Part shown: positions 1 through 6,910 of the stretch, one piece after another | Layout of the letters: each line of letters begins with the position of its first letter | Numbering within the stretch: the first letter of the stretch is position 1 | Source: an uncultured Paracoccaceae bacterium | GTDB lineage: Bacteria > Pseudomonadota > Alphaproteobacteria > Rhodobacterales > Rhodobacteraceae | Direction: 5' to 3' | DNA length: 64,000 bases | NCBI GenBank assembly: GCA_947501555.1 | Contig: CANMWG010000004.1 | Coordinates: 1 to 64,000 of the forward strand | Notes under the pieces: generated by a model | Told to the model about the DNA's origin: nothing | The model's input: only the letters and a program-made list of their open reading frames with translations | The model's database searches: none | Made by a program: the position numbers and the translations under genes

Positions 1-360
1 ATTGTCGAACAGGATCATCGTTTCATCAAACGGATCACACGGCCGATGCTTGGCTTCAAAGCGTTCCATTCAGCGGCTGCAACCTTGGCGGGAATTGAAG
101 CCACACACATGATCCGCAAGGGGCAACTCGGTCAGAAAGGCATCTCAGCGTTCAAGCAGTTTGCCGCTCTCGCTGGATACGCAGTTTGCAGAATGCTCGT
201 TGAATTCAAAGACGACCTGAAATTCTATTTTGCGGCTATGCCAAACGCAAAGTTGGAACGGGAAGATGTAGAGACAAAATTGCTGTCTGCCATCGTACCG
301 CCTGTGAACCAGAACGATTTTGAGGCAGACATAAAAGTTGCACGAAAGGCGGCGTTCTAA
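1..360 (+). pseudogene. IS6-family transposase 3' end, fused in frame to a foreign tail
   Basis: The frame is open from base 1, so the gene begins before the window. The first ~59 residues match the end of IS6-type DDE transposases: the stretch IVEQDHRFIKR holds the last catalytic Glu, followed by ITRPMLGFK, a GIEATHMIRKGQ segment and a closing FKQFAALAG (to about base 177). IS6 proteins normally stop there. Here the frame runs on for ~60 residues ending in VARKAAF. That tail contains LKFYFAAMP and a LE..LLSAIVPPVNQN segment that resembles the end of GIY-YIG-type nucleases; this resemblance is weak and from memory. No IS terminal repeat is visible at the fusion. The stop TAA overlaps the next start by one base (TAATG), as in a coupled operon. 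I read it as a recombination product between an IS remnant and an older gene. Confidence 0.6.
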
Positions 361-569
361 TGGTTAAGAGTGATAACAAGATGGTACTCCCAGCACTGCG
401 TGGCCATATGGGCGATTGGGTCTACTACTCGGCTTTGATGTCGATGGGCGAACTAGCACAGCGTGTCAGGTATGCCCACGAACTTAGACCACGCAACGAC
501 CACGAAATGTCAAAGTTCATCCAAAGGGCCTTGGAAAACGCTCGCAAATTGGCCAATGACCAGAGTTAG
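360..569 (+). pseudogene. DGQHR/DndB-like protein, N-terminal fragment only
   Basis: The 69-residue product has the opening signature of the DGQHR/DndB family: PALRG near the start, then a G-x-x-x-YY turn (MGDWVYYSALM), a helix LAQRVRYAHEL, and MSKFIQRALENARKLAND, which corresponds to the segment just before the conserved core. Full-length members are several hundred residues and carry a DGQHR motif further on, which is absent here. The reading frame stops at the point where TGAC-containing repeats begin, so the gene was probably cut by a mobile-element end. DndB proteins regulate or assist phosphorothioate DNA modification; related DGQHR proteins occur in defence islands. No function is expected from this fragment. 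The start is fixed by the one-base overlap with the preceding frame. Confidence 0.5.
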
Positions 570-720
570 TGACCCGAATAACCAAAAAACATGACCCAAA
601 TGGTCAAACATGACGAGTTGTCACATTCGTGGCTCTTCTAAGCGTTGCAAAACTGTTTGTGGAAGATCTTCCTGACATTTGTGGCAAGAAACGTGACTAT
701 TGTAGAAGACTCCTGTGACG
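557..720. repeat. TGAC-phased degenerate repeats, possible Tn7/Tn5053-type element end
   Basis: TGAC occurs at 557, 570, 592 and 611 and again at 673, 694 and 716, giving spacings mostly of 19-22 bp. Between them are related TTyGTGG cores at 626, 656 and 678. A TGTCAC hexamer starts at 619. Arrays of ~20-bp degenerate repeats are the binding sites of TnsB/TniA transposases at the ends of Tn7- and Tn5053-like elements, and a TniB-type gene remnant lies just to the right. No target-site duplication was found around 619 and 1680. The rest of the 570-941 gap holds only the repeat copy at 741-843 and the terminator at 881-911. Confidence 0.35.
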
Positions 721-740
721 CATCACACAATGTCATTATC

Positions 741-843
741 CCATAAGAGTGCAGATTCCACGGCTGCAATAATACACGCGCTGTAAGTAACCAATTCTAA
801 ATACAAAATCAGAGCCTCAACTTTCCTTGGAGCATAAGCTTGC
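741..843 (+). repeat. Left copy of a split inverted repeat flanking the island
   Basis: Two blocks, 741-757 and 827-843, are found again in reverse complement at 4619-4635 (16 of 17 bases) and 4603-4619 (17 of 17 bases). In the left copy the blocks are 69 bp apart; in the right copy they abut. The pair encloses the TniB remnant, the SLATT gene and the reverse transcriptase gene. Confidence 0.8.
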
Positions 844-880
844 CGATTTGGCCTAAAAGCGTGCAGCAATTGGGGTGTTC

Positions 881-911
881 CAAAAGAAAAGGCCTGCGCA
901 ATGCGCAGGCC
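881..911 (-). terminator. Rho-independent terminator for the TniB-like gene
   Basis: A perfect 9-bp stem (GGCCTGCGC / GCGCAGGCC, 891-911) with a 3-base loop is followed on the minus strand by TTTTCTTTT. It sits 31 bp past the stop of the minus-strand gene at 942. Confidence 0.75.
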
Positions 912-941
912 CAAAAGCACCGAACTTTAAAAGTGGCTAGT

Positions 942-1670
942 TCACTCTTTCAATTTGCTCCATAGCTCGATCATCTTCTGAGCGAAAAAGAGCTCTTCGT
1001 AGTTGTCGACTGAAAACGGCGAGAAGCCAGGTTGCAGCTCTAGCCTTTCAGTAAAGGCCCCACAGAAAAGCGCGGGGGATAGTTTTCTGATATTCTTGGA
1101 ATCTGCCCTCAAAAGAGCAGACATCATCAACTCAACTGCAATGCCCCAGCTATTTCCACACGCGAGGCTGAACCTTCGGTAAAAATCAACCGTTCCAAGG
1201 TTCGAGAAGTCATAGCCAGCGCGTTCAGCGTAGGCATGACACAGACTGTTTAGTTCGTTAAGATCGTCACTTCTGTGAATGTTGATTTCGGTGAACGCCA
1301 ACGGTCTCAAAAGATGCGCTAGCTGGGGCTCTTCCTGGACGCGTTCGGCGAGTTCTCCAATGCCGGACAGTATCAACATAAATGGCCAGTCTGGCTGCTT
1401 CAAAAGTGTTTTGAAGCTATCCAAGATCATCGAACGCGCCTCTGGTTTTCTGTTGGTAAATATGTGCTGACATTCGTCATAATGGATACCAACCACGCCT
1501 TGCGCTCTTGCTTGGAATTGAACCCTGTCCCAAAAGTCACGCTGGCTTAAGTTCCTTCGCGCCTCCATTGGGTATCCGAGCCCGGTTCTTAACGTGTGCA
1601 CACCGAGATCTTTCCAAGTGATTTGCCCCCAAGTGTAGGGTACGCGCCTAACGCTTGGATGATGGCTATG
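942..1670 (-). pseudogene. TniB/TnsC-type AAA+ ATPase of a transposon, N-terminus lost
   Basis: The product resembles the second half of the AAA+ ATPases (TniB/TnsC/IstB-like) that choose targets for Tn5053/Tn7-like transposons. Visible are the Walker B region GIHYDECQHIF, a sensor-1 strand FMLILSG, and EPQLAHLLRPLAF downstream of it. The part carrying Walker A (roughly 130 residues by family length) is missing. An open frame extends upstream of the annotated GTG at 1601 through family-like residues (TWKDLGVHTL, LGYPM) up to a TGA at 1671-1673. That stop falls inside the palindrome at 1669-1680, which is therefore the probable breakpoint. Without a P-loop it should not bind ATP. No tniA or tniQ is present. 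It ends at a good terminator, so the 3' end is original. Confidence 0.65.
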
Positions 1671-1774
1671 TCACGTGACACAGTATATTTCCCATTATAG
1701 ACTAATGATCGAAATCTGGCTTGTTGCAACAAAAAGTCAAACAGGCTGGGAGCACAGAATTGGCGCATATCAAT
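1669..1774 (+). promoter_or_regulatory. Upstream region of the SLATT gene with two perfect palindromes
   Basis: TGTCACGTGACA (1669-1680) and TTGTTGCAACAA (1721-1732) are both perfect 12-bp palindromes. Between them the DNA is AT-rich with TATATT and TATAGACT stretches that could serve as a -10 element. The first palindrome marks the truncation point of the TniB-like gene and may be two abutting element ends. The second could be an operator. Neither role is shown. Confidence 0.35.
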
Positions 1775-2518
1775 ATGGAACAAACTGAAGACACGAACCC
1801 AAATGCTACCATAGGCCAGCTTAGTGAAGGTCGAAAACTCCATCTAAGAATGAAAACTACAAAGAGTAATCGTTTCAACTGCGCAAAGCGGCTCGAAAAG
1901 AAAGCCTGGAACCAATCTTTAGTTCTCAATTTTCTTTCATTCCTAACGGTTATCTCGGGGATATATTTACTTGCGTTCGCTAGTGACTTGACGATCTCTG
2001 GTGCACAGTTCGTTGGTGTCTTTTCAATCGGTGTTTCGGTGGTTTCAATTTTACTATCTCAGCAAGACCCCGTTCGAGAAATATCGAGAAGAGCAGCAGA
2101 TGCCCATAGATGCGGACGAGAACTGAGCCACATCTACCGCCAATTTAAAGGTGGTGAATTAGAAACTACCGCAGCTTCAGATGAATACGAGAAGATCATA
2201 TCAAAATATGATGATAATCATGACCGATGCGATTACATGAGTACGCTATATGACTACAAAGAAGAGATGAAAGAAGAAAAGGAGGAGAGAGGAGCAACTT
2301 GGTGGAACGGTGCTGTGGCATCACACTTGTCAACACTGTCGCCAGTGTTTTACGCGATATTGGGAGTATCGATGATAGTTGCCGTTGGCCTCTCCACACC
2401 AACGATTAATCGGTATTTTCACGACATAGATCGCGAAATTGCAGAAGACCAAGCTGATGATGAAGCCGAGCAATCGTCCGTGCCCAGCCCGACGCAAGAA
2501 GACATCGCAGGCGACTAA
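1775..2518 (+). CDS. SLATT-like membrane protein, probable effector paired with a reverse transcriptase
   Basis: The 247-residue protein has a basic N-terminus, two closely spaced membrane helices (about residues 49-69 and 76-95) and a conserved-looking cytosolic helix just after them (QQDPVREISRRAADAHRCG). It then has a charged KEEMKEEKEER region, a third hydrophobic segment (about 188-209) and an acidic tail. The 2TM hairpin plus following helix is the layout of SLATT domains, predicted pore-forming effectors of prokaryotic conflict systems. One SLATT subfamily is known to be linked to reverse transcriptases, and the next gene here is one. The frame can be extended to a TTG at 1721, but the ATG at 1775 looks more natural. 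No strong ribosome site is seen. The stop overlaps the stop of the convergent RT gene. Membrane insertion is likely; killing activity is inference. Confidence 0.7.
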   Translation: MEQTEDTNPNATIGQLSEGRKLHLRMKTTKSNRFNCAKRLEKKAWNQSLVLNFLSFLTVISGIYLLAFASDLTISGAQFVGVFSIGVSVVSILLSQQDPVREISRRAADAHRCGRELSHIYRQFKGGELETTAASDEYEKIISKYDDNHDRCDYMSTLYDYKEEMKEEKEERGATWWNGAVASHLSTLSPVFYAILGVSMIVAVGLSTPTINRYFHDIDREIAEDQADDEAEQSSVPSPTQEDIAGD

Positions 2519-3942
2519 GATAAAGAGGCTCTAGCCGGGGGCACGCAAAAAGTTTGGAGTATAATGCTGTCTGAGCTTTCGTTTTCTACAGCATCTATGG
2601 ACGATCTTTGCAGTCTAGAAGATACGCCCAACCGATCGAGCTTTTTTGAGTGCTTTCTGATGAGCATTAGGAAGTTCGCCTTAGCACCCGCATATGGGCG
2701 ACTGAGGCATGCACTTCTGATCTTTAGGAACATTTCCTTCGGATCGTTGGCAACTGAAATCAAATGGGTAAGTTGAAGATCGTTTAAGGTTGCGACTATC
2801 TCCGGGTTTTCTTCTACAGTTTCCAAGATGAAATTCTTTTCATATGTCCGGGCGTTCTTGCCCAACTTGAAGGTGTAGCCAAGTGTTGCACGAAAAATCG
2901 TATCAAGGCGCATCGGATTTCCTGCTGCCTGCCATGAAATCGCAGACCTCAGTTTTCGACGAAATTCAACAGGGTTGCGTGCGCCAATGGCAGAAAGTAC
3001 CTCGACACCTCGATACTTGGCTAACTCTTCTCGCCTATAGGTTTTAGTCTTATGTGCATTGAGGTTTAGCCCTTCAGGAAGCAACAAACGTGATGCTCTA
3101 TGAATAGCCTCTTCGAGGACTTTTGTGTTAGGACCAAAGATCAGCATGTCGTCTGCCCATCTCACATAAAGTAACCCGAGGTCCTTGCAATATTGACCAA
3201 AGTCTTCGTCAAAGTCTTGGAGGTAATAGTGAGACAAGAAACGCGAACCATCTGATATGATCTCTTGCGGTATACCTTTCGACGACCGACTGTAGCCAGT
3301 TGTTCTTCTATCCCACAGCCCTAGGAAAACTTCTAACAGCTCAATTTCTTCATGTGAATCACCAGGCATATCTCGTCGTAGTCTCTCGATTAACCTTGGG
3401 ATTTCAATTGAATCGTAAAAATTGGCGACGTCAGTCGTCGCAACGTATGTTCCACTTGAGGCCGTCTTGGTTAGCTTTCTTATTAGCTGGGTAAAGCTCC
3501 GAAATTCATCCAACCACATCGTATTAGAAAAAGTATCGGAAAAATATCCGTTTTGAAGAACCGTTGCGCGTTCTTCTGCTTGTTGATGAACTGACGAAGG
3601 TCTCTGTTGAGAACCTCCAGGTATTGAACGCCACCCGCCAAAGATACCGGGCTTTTGTTTTAGCACTCTTGCACCGATATGCCCGCAAAGGTGATAATAC
3701 ACAGCCATGTCTTCCTTTGATATAATAGGGAGAAAGCGGGTGACGCCATTCCCCTTCTGAACTCCCAGATATCCGTGCACTACTTCTGGGATATAGCTCC
3801 GGCTTCTTAGCCGCTGGTTGTAGTCGGCAACAAATCGGGAAACGTTGCCAATATCGGAGCGGCCTACAACCGGAACCTGCCCATTTCTTAACTTTGCCCA
3901 TACGTCGCGAGTTAGATTTGGTTCCAAGAGAAAATTTGACAA
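2515..3942 (-). CDS. Reverse transcriptase of UG/Abi (defence) type
   Basis: This 475-residue protein has the ordered RT motifs. Motif A is TTDVANFYDS (D161). Motif B is GIPQEIISDGSRFLSHYYL (213-231), with PQE instead of PQG and an SR-x-L helix as in Abi/UG enzymes. Motif C is YVRWADDMLIFG (249-260), with Trp replacing the usual Tyr before ADD. Motif D is GLNLNAHKTKTY (281-292). The C-terminal ~180 residues are helical and I recognise no maturase, nuclease or integrase domain, so a group II intron or retrotransposon enzyme is unlikely. Both motif C aspartates are present, so it should be active. The start is TTG at 3942; no ATG lies upstream before an in-frame TAG. It converges on the SLATT-like gene with a 4-bp overlap. 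UG RTs act in anti-phage defence, often with an adjacent ncRNA. Assignment to a numbered class needs a tree. Confidence 0.85.
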   Translation of the reverse strand: MSNFLLEPNLTRDVWAKLRNGQVPVVGRSDIGNVSRFVADYNQRLRSRSYIPEVVHGYLGVQKGNGVTRFLPIISKEDMAVYYHLCGHIGARVLKQKPGIFGGWRSIPGGSQQRPSSVHQQAEERATVLQNGYFSDTFSNTMWLDEFRSFTQLIRKLTKTASSGTYVATTDVANFYDSIEIPRLIERLRRDMPGDSHEEIELLEVFLGLWDRRTTGYSRSSKGIPQEIISDGSRFLSHYYLQDFDEDFGQYCKDLGLLYVRWADDMLIFGPNTKVLEEAIHRASRLLLPEGLNLNAHKTKTYRREELAKYRGVEVLSAIGARNPVEFRRKLRSAISWQAAGNPMRLDTIFRATLGYTFKLGKNARTYEKNFILETVEENPEIVATLNDLQLTHLISVANDPKEMFLKIRSACLSRPYAGAKANFLMLIRKHSKKLDRLGVSSRLQRSSIDAVENESSDSIILQTFCVPPARASLS

Positions 3943-4350
3943 TTGCGATCCAGCTTCACAGTAGAAAAGACGTTTCTAGTCAAACATCAAACAGGACAGT
4001 TTTGATAGCCATTTCAGAAATTTTCGTAATTTGCGAGGGACGGGCTGCGCGCCAGCACGGTAATGTGCCACGCTCGGCGCTCTCGATATTGCAGCACCTG
4101 GAATTCGCAGAAGGTGCAAAACCACACTCGGAGTAGCGAAGGTCCGCTCTCAGTCCGATCAACGCTTCTTCTCGTCTCTGCAGCGAACTTCCGCTTTCCG
4201 CCCCATGCTGTTGAAAAACTCTGTGTTGCAGTGCGGCAAGTCGTTTGCTTCACTTGATTTATCGAGATTGAGAGGATCGGGCGATGATGGGCGGTTTTGC
4301 AAACTAACAAACAAGCCAGTTCCGCCAACAAAAGACCCCAAAATCCTTCA
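3943..4350 (-). other. Non-coding segment upstream of the RT; candidate ncRNA locus
   Basis: About 400 bp with no credible gene on either strand lie between the RT start and the repeats at 4354. Several defence RT classes use a structured ncRNA encoded just upstream of the RT gene, so this is where such an RNA would be. Two related stretches, AGCGAAGGTCCGCTCTC at 4135 and AGCGAACTTCCGCTTTC at 4182, are 47 bp apart. I could not establish a fold by eye and no RNA family was recognised. Confidence 0.3.
4135..4204 (+). repeat. Two diverged direct repeats inside the RT leader
   Basis: Positions 4135-4157 and 4182-4204 share the frame AGCGAA-xx-TCCGCT-x-TC and agree at roughly two thirds of positions. 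They may be part of a common roseobacter intergenic repeat or template-like units of an RNA; the sequence alone does not decide. Confidence 0.35.
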
Positions 4351-4353
4351 AAT

Positions 4354-4432
4354 CTGACGGGAGTTGCGTTCTTACCCGACAAAAGTTGCAACTTTAGCCG
4401 GACAAGTTGCGATCCATACCGGACGTCACACA
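4354..4432 (+). repeat. Three to four degenerate ~22-bp direct repeats
   Basis: A GAC element recurs at 4356, 4378, 4401 and 4422, and in the first three units it is followed by GTTGC (4363, 4385, 4406). Spacing is 21-23 bp. The array stops just short of a degenerate tRNA. It resembles the transposase-binding arrays at Tn7/Tn5053-type element ends and would be the counterpart of the array at 557-720. Confidence 0.45.
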
Positions 4433-4442
4433 AAGAGAAATT

Positions 4443-4518
4443 TGGCTTGGATGGTGGGATTCGAACCTACGGTGCAGTGTACCAAAAGCGTCACCTTACC
4501 AACTCAACGGTCCATCGA
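4443..4518 (-). pseudogene. Degenerate tRNA-Gln(TTG)-like sequence
   Basis: The 76-nt minus-strand segment has a D-loop GTTGAGTTGGTAA, an anticodon loop TTTTGGT (TTG anticodon, Gln), a T-arm GTAGG-TTCGAAT-CCCAC with one mismatch, and a terminal GCCA. The acceptor stem pairs at only about three of seven positions and the anticodon stem at one or two of five, so it cannot be a normal tRNA. It is probably a decayed tRNA gene or a tRNA 3' piece joined to unrelated DNA at an integration site. Confidence 0.5.
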
Positions 4519-4602
4519 GATTGGCTCCACTAACCCAAAGCGAGGAGTCTTCTCTATTCCAGTCTCAAATTGGTCTTGAAAAATAACCGAACGAGCAGAT
4601 CT

Positions 4603-4635
4603 GCAAGCTTATGCTCCAAATCTGTACTCTTATGG
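4603..4635 (-). repeat. Right copy of the island-flanking inverted repeat
   Basis: Positions 4603-4619 are an exact reverse complement of 827-843, and 4619-4635 match the reverse complement of 741-757 with one change. Here the two blocks are contiguous, so the copies differ by a 69-bp insertion or deletion. The copy ends 24 bp from the 3' end of tRNA-Lys. Confidence 0.8.
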
Positions 4636-4659
4636 TCTACTGACACACAAGTGGTTAAG

Positions 4660-4735
4660 TGGTGAGCCGTGATGGGTTCGAACCATCGACCTACTGATTA
4701 AAAGTCAGTTGCTCTACCAACTGAGCTAACGGCCC
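4660..4735 (-). tRNA. tRNA-Lys (anticodon TTT)
   Basis: The minus strand folds as a complete 76-nt tRNA. The acceptor GGGCCGT pairs with ACGGCTC (one G-T pair), followed by the discriminator A and an encoded CCA. The D-arm is GCTC-AGTTGGTA-GAGC. The anticodon stem ACTGA/TCAGT holds the loop CTTTTAA, and the T-arm is GATGG-TTCGAAC-CCATC. It marks the border between the accessory island and the core genes. Confidence 0.95.
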
Positions 4736-4830
4736 ACGTGAGGGGCTACTTAGAAAGGCAGGACCCCGCGGTCAACCCCCAAATGCCAACACTGCTGGAT
4801 ATGTCCGATCGCATTGTCTATATGCCCGCT

Positions 4831-5646
4831 ATGGCTTTGACAGATGGTACATATCTGCCCTTCATGAAGATGCATGGGCTCGGAAACGACTTCGTTGTCG
4901 TTGATGAACGGGGAATCAGTCCCAGGGTTAATGCTGCAGTGGCTGTTGCGATCGCCGACAGGCATCGTGGTGTCGGGTTTGACCAGCTCGCTGTGCTCTC
5001 AGATACGGATCAAGCGGACGTTCACCTGACATTTTGGAACAGTGACGGATCGCTCGCGGATGCGTGCGGCAATGCAACAAGATGCATCGCCCGGCATTTG
5101 ATGACTGAAACAGGGAAATCGGCCGTCGATATCAGAACGGGCCGCGGCATGCTTCATGCCATAGATGCAGGCGATGGGCTGACATCCGTTAACATGGGGC
5201 AACCTCTACTGCGGTGGCACGAAGTGCCCGTGTCCCATGAGATGGATACACTTGAGCTGCCTATTGACGGGGCGCCCACAGCAACAGGCATGGGTAATCC
5301 GCATTGCACGTTCTTTGTGGCCGATGCTGAAACCATCGACCTAAGCGCGCGCGGTGCGGAGATGGAACGCCATCCTCTGTTCCCGGAACGCACAAACGTC
5401 CAATTTGCCAGCCTTTTGGGCCCTGACCACCTCCGCATGCGGGTTTGGGAACGGGGTGTGGGGGTGACGCTTGCCTCGGGTTCGTCTTCCTGTGCAACCG
5501 CCGTTGCCGCCGCGCGGCGCGGGTTGACCGGACGCGAAGTAAAGATCGACCTTGATGGCGGCCAGATAGACATTTCCTGGCGTGATAACGGCGTTTGGAT
5601 GACTGGCCCAACCGCCCATGTATTTGACGGGAAATGGCGGCTCTGA
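4831..5646 (+). CDS. dapF: Diaminopimelate epimerase
   Basis: DapF interconverts LL- and meso-diaminopimelate for lysine and peptidoglycan synthesis in the cytoplasm. The 271-residue protein has the family opening [16 protein letters not shown]. Both active-site cysteines are present, in [10 protein letters not shown] (C79) and in SGSSSCATA (C221). The frame extends upstream to 4738, but that would reach the tRNA-Lys boundary, and the conserved region begins soon after the ATG at 4831; an even later ATG (4864, MKMHG) is possible. The stop overlaps the mtaB start as TGATG, so the two are translationally coupled. Confidence 0.95.
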   Translation: MALTDGTYLPFMKMHGLGNDFVVVDERGISPRVNAAVAVAIADRHRGVGFDQLAVLSDTDQADVHLTFWNSDGSLADACGNATRCIARHLMTETGKSAVDIRTGRGMLHAIDAGDGLTSVNMGQPLLRWHEVPVSHEMDTLELPIDGAPTATGMGNPHCTFFVADAETIDLSARGAEMERHPLFPERTNVQFASLLGPDHLRMRVWERGVGVTLASGSSSCATAVAAARRGLTGREVKIDLDGGQIDISWRDNGVWMTGPTAHVFDGKWRL

Positions 5647-6905
5647 TGGGTCAAAAAGCACCCATATTTTCCAACCACGGCTGCAGGTTGAACGCCTATG
5701 AAACCGAGGCCATGAGGGACCTGGCAAAGGCCGCTGGGGTCAGCGATGCGATTGTTGTAAATACCTGTGCAGTCACATCCGAAGCTGTGCGCAAAGCTCG
5801 CCAAGACATCCGTAAGCTGCGCCGCGAAAATCCAGACGCCAAGGTCATTGTGACAGGCTGTGCGGCCCAAACCGACCCCGATACATTTGCCAAGATGGCT
5901 GAGGTCGACGTTGTGATCGGTAACACCGAAAAGATGAACCCGGCCACATGGCAAAACCTGACACCCAATCTGATCGGCACAACCGAGCCTGTCCAAGTCG
6001 ATGACATCATGTCCGTCACAGAAACGGCAGGCCACCTGATCGATGGGTTCGGGACCCGCAGCCGGGCTTATGTGCAGGTCCAGAATGGCTGCGATCACCG
6101 CTGTACTTTTTGCATCATTCCCTTTGGGCGCGGCAACTCGCGCTCGGTTCCAGCTGGGGTCGTAGTCGATCAAATCAAACGGTTAGTTGATAAGGGTTAT
6201 AATGAGATCGTGTTAACAGGTGTCGACCTGACCAGTTGGGGGGCAGACTTACCTGCTACACCAAAGCTGGGTGATCTGGTCATGCGCGTCCTGCGGCTGG
6301 TCCCCGATCTGCCCCGACTTCGGATCAGCTCGATCGATAGTATCGAAGTCGATGAAAACCTGATGCAGGCCATTGCGTCAGAGCCTCGGCTGATGCCCCA
6401 CCTTCATTTGTCACTGCAACACGGCGACGACATGATCTTAAAGCGGATGAAACGGCGACATCTGCGGGACGACGCAATCAAGTTCTGCGAAGACGCCACT
6501 AAGCTGCGCCCAGAGATGACTTTTGGGGCCGATATCATCGCCGGGTTTCCGACAGAAACAGGCGCGATGTTCGCCAATTCGCTAGCACTTGTGGAAGAAT
6601 GCAACCTGACCTGGCTTCATGTGTTTCCCTATTCACCGCGTCCGGGCACGCCCGCCGCACGTATGCCGCAAGTGAATGGAAAGACAATAAAGACGCGCGC
6701 TACCGCTTTGCGTGACGCCGGCCAAAAACGGATGAATGCCCATTTGCGGGCCCAGATCGGAAAGCCTCACAACATCCTGATGGAAAACCCACGGATGGGG
6801 CGAACGGAACAATTCGCCGAGGTTCGCTTTGATACCGATCAGCCCGAAAGCCAGATCATACAAGCAACCATCCTTGGCGTCACCGATCAACAACTGATGG
6901 CGTAA
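5646..6905 (+). CDS. mtaB: tRNA t6A37 methylthiotransferase, MiaB family
   Basis: This radical-SAM enzyme converts t6A to ms2t6A at position 37 of tRNAs reading ANN codons. The 419-residue protein has the N-terminal MTTase domain with three cluster cysteines (C13, C41, C72). The radical-SAM motif is CDHRCTFC (C149, C153, C156), followed by IIPFGRGNSRS, which is typical of the family. The C-terminal TRAM-like region begins near residue 365. The start at 5646 overlaps the dapF stop (TGATG); a start at 5634 (four residues longer) is also open. The fixed dapF-mtaB order is common in Rhodobacterales. Confidence 0.93.
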   Translation: MGQKAPIFSNHGCRLNAYETEAMRDLAKAAGVSDAIVVNTCAVTSEAVRKARQDIRKLRRENPDAKVIVTGCAAQTDPDTFAKMAEVDVVIGNTEKMNPATWQNLTPNLIGTTEPVQVDDIMSVTETAGHLIDGFGTRSRAYVQVQNGCDHRCTFCIIPFGRGNSRSVPAGVVVDQIKRLVDKGYNEIVLTGVDLTSWGADLPATPKLGDLVMRVLRLVPDLPRLRISSIDSIEVDENLMQAIASEPRLMPHLHLSLQHGDDMILKRMKRRHLRDDAIKFCEDATKLRPEMTFGADIIAGFPTETGAMFANSLALVEECNLTWLHVFPYSPRPGTPAARMPQVNGKTIKTRATALRDAGQKRMNAHLRAQIGKPHNILMENPRMGRTEQFAEVRFDTDQPESQIIQATILGVTDQQLMA

Positions 6906-6910
6906 GCGCT

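Noticed and set aside
723-920. 65-codon minus-strand frame left of the TniB-like gene
   Set aside because: Its 5' part is the terminator hairpin, its 3' part is the repeat copy, and the frame is not kept in the right-hand copy of that repeat.
614-1685. Small element bounded by TGTCAC at 619 and GTGACA at 1680
   Set aside because: The 5-bp flanks (CGAGT and CAGTA) do not match, so there is no target duplication to support it.
4297-4579. Plus-strand frames across the repeat array and degenerate tRNA
   Set aside because: They run over tRNA-like sequence and repeats and have no ribosome site or family likeness.
5154-6173. 339-codon minus-strand frame opposite dapF and mtaB
   Set aside because: It is antisense to two certain genes; the product has no recognisable domain.
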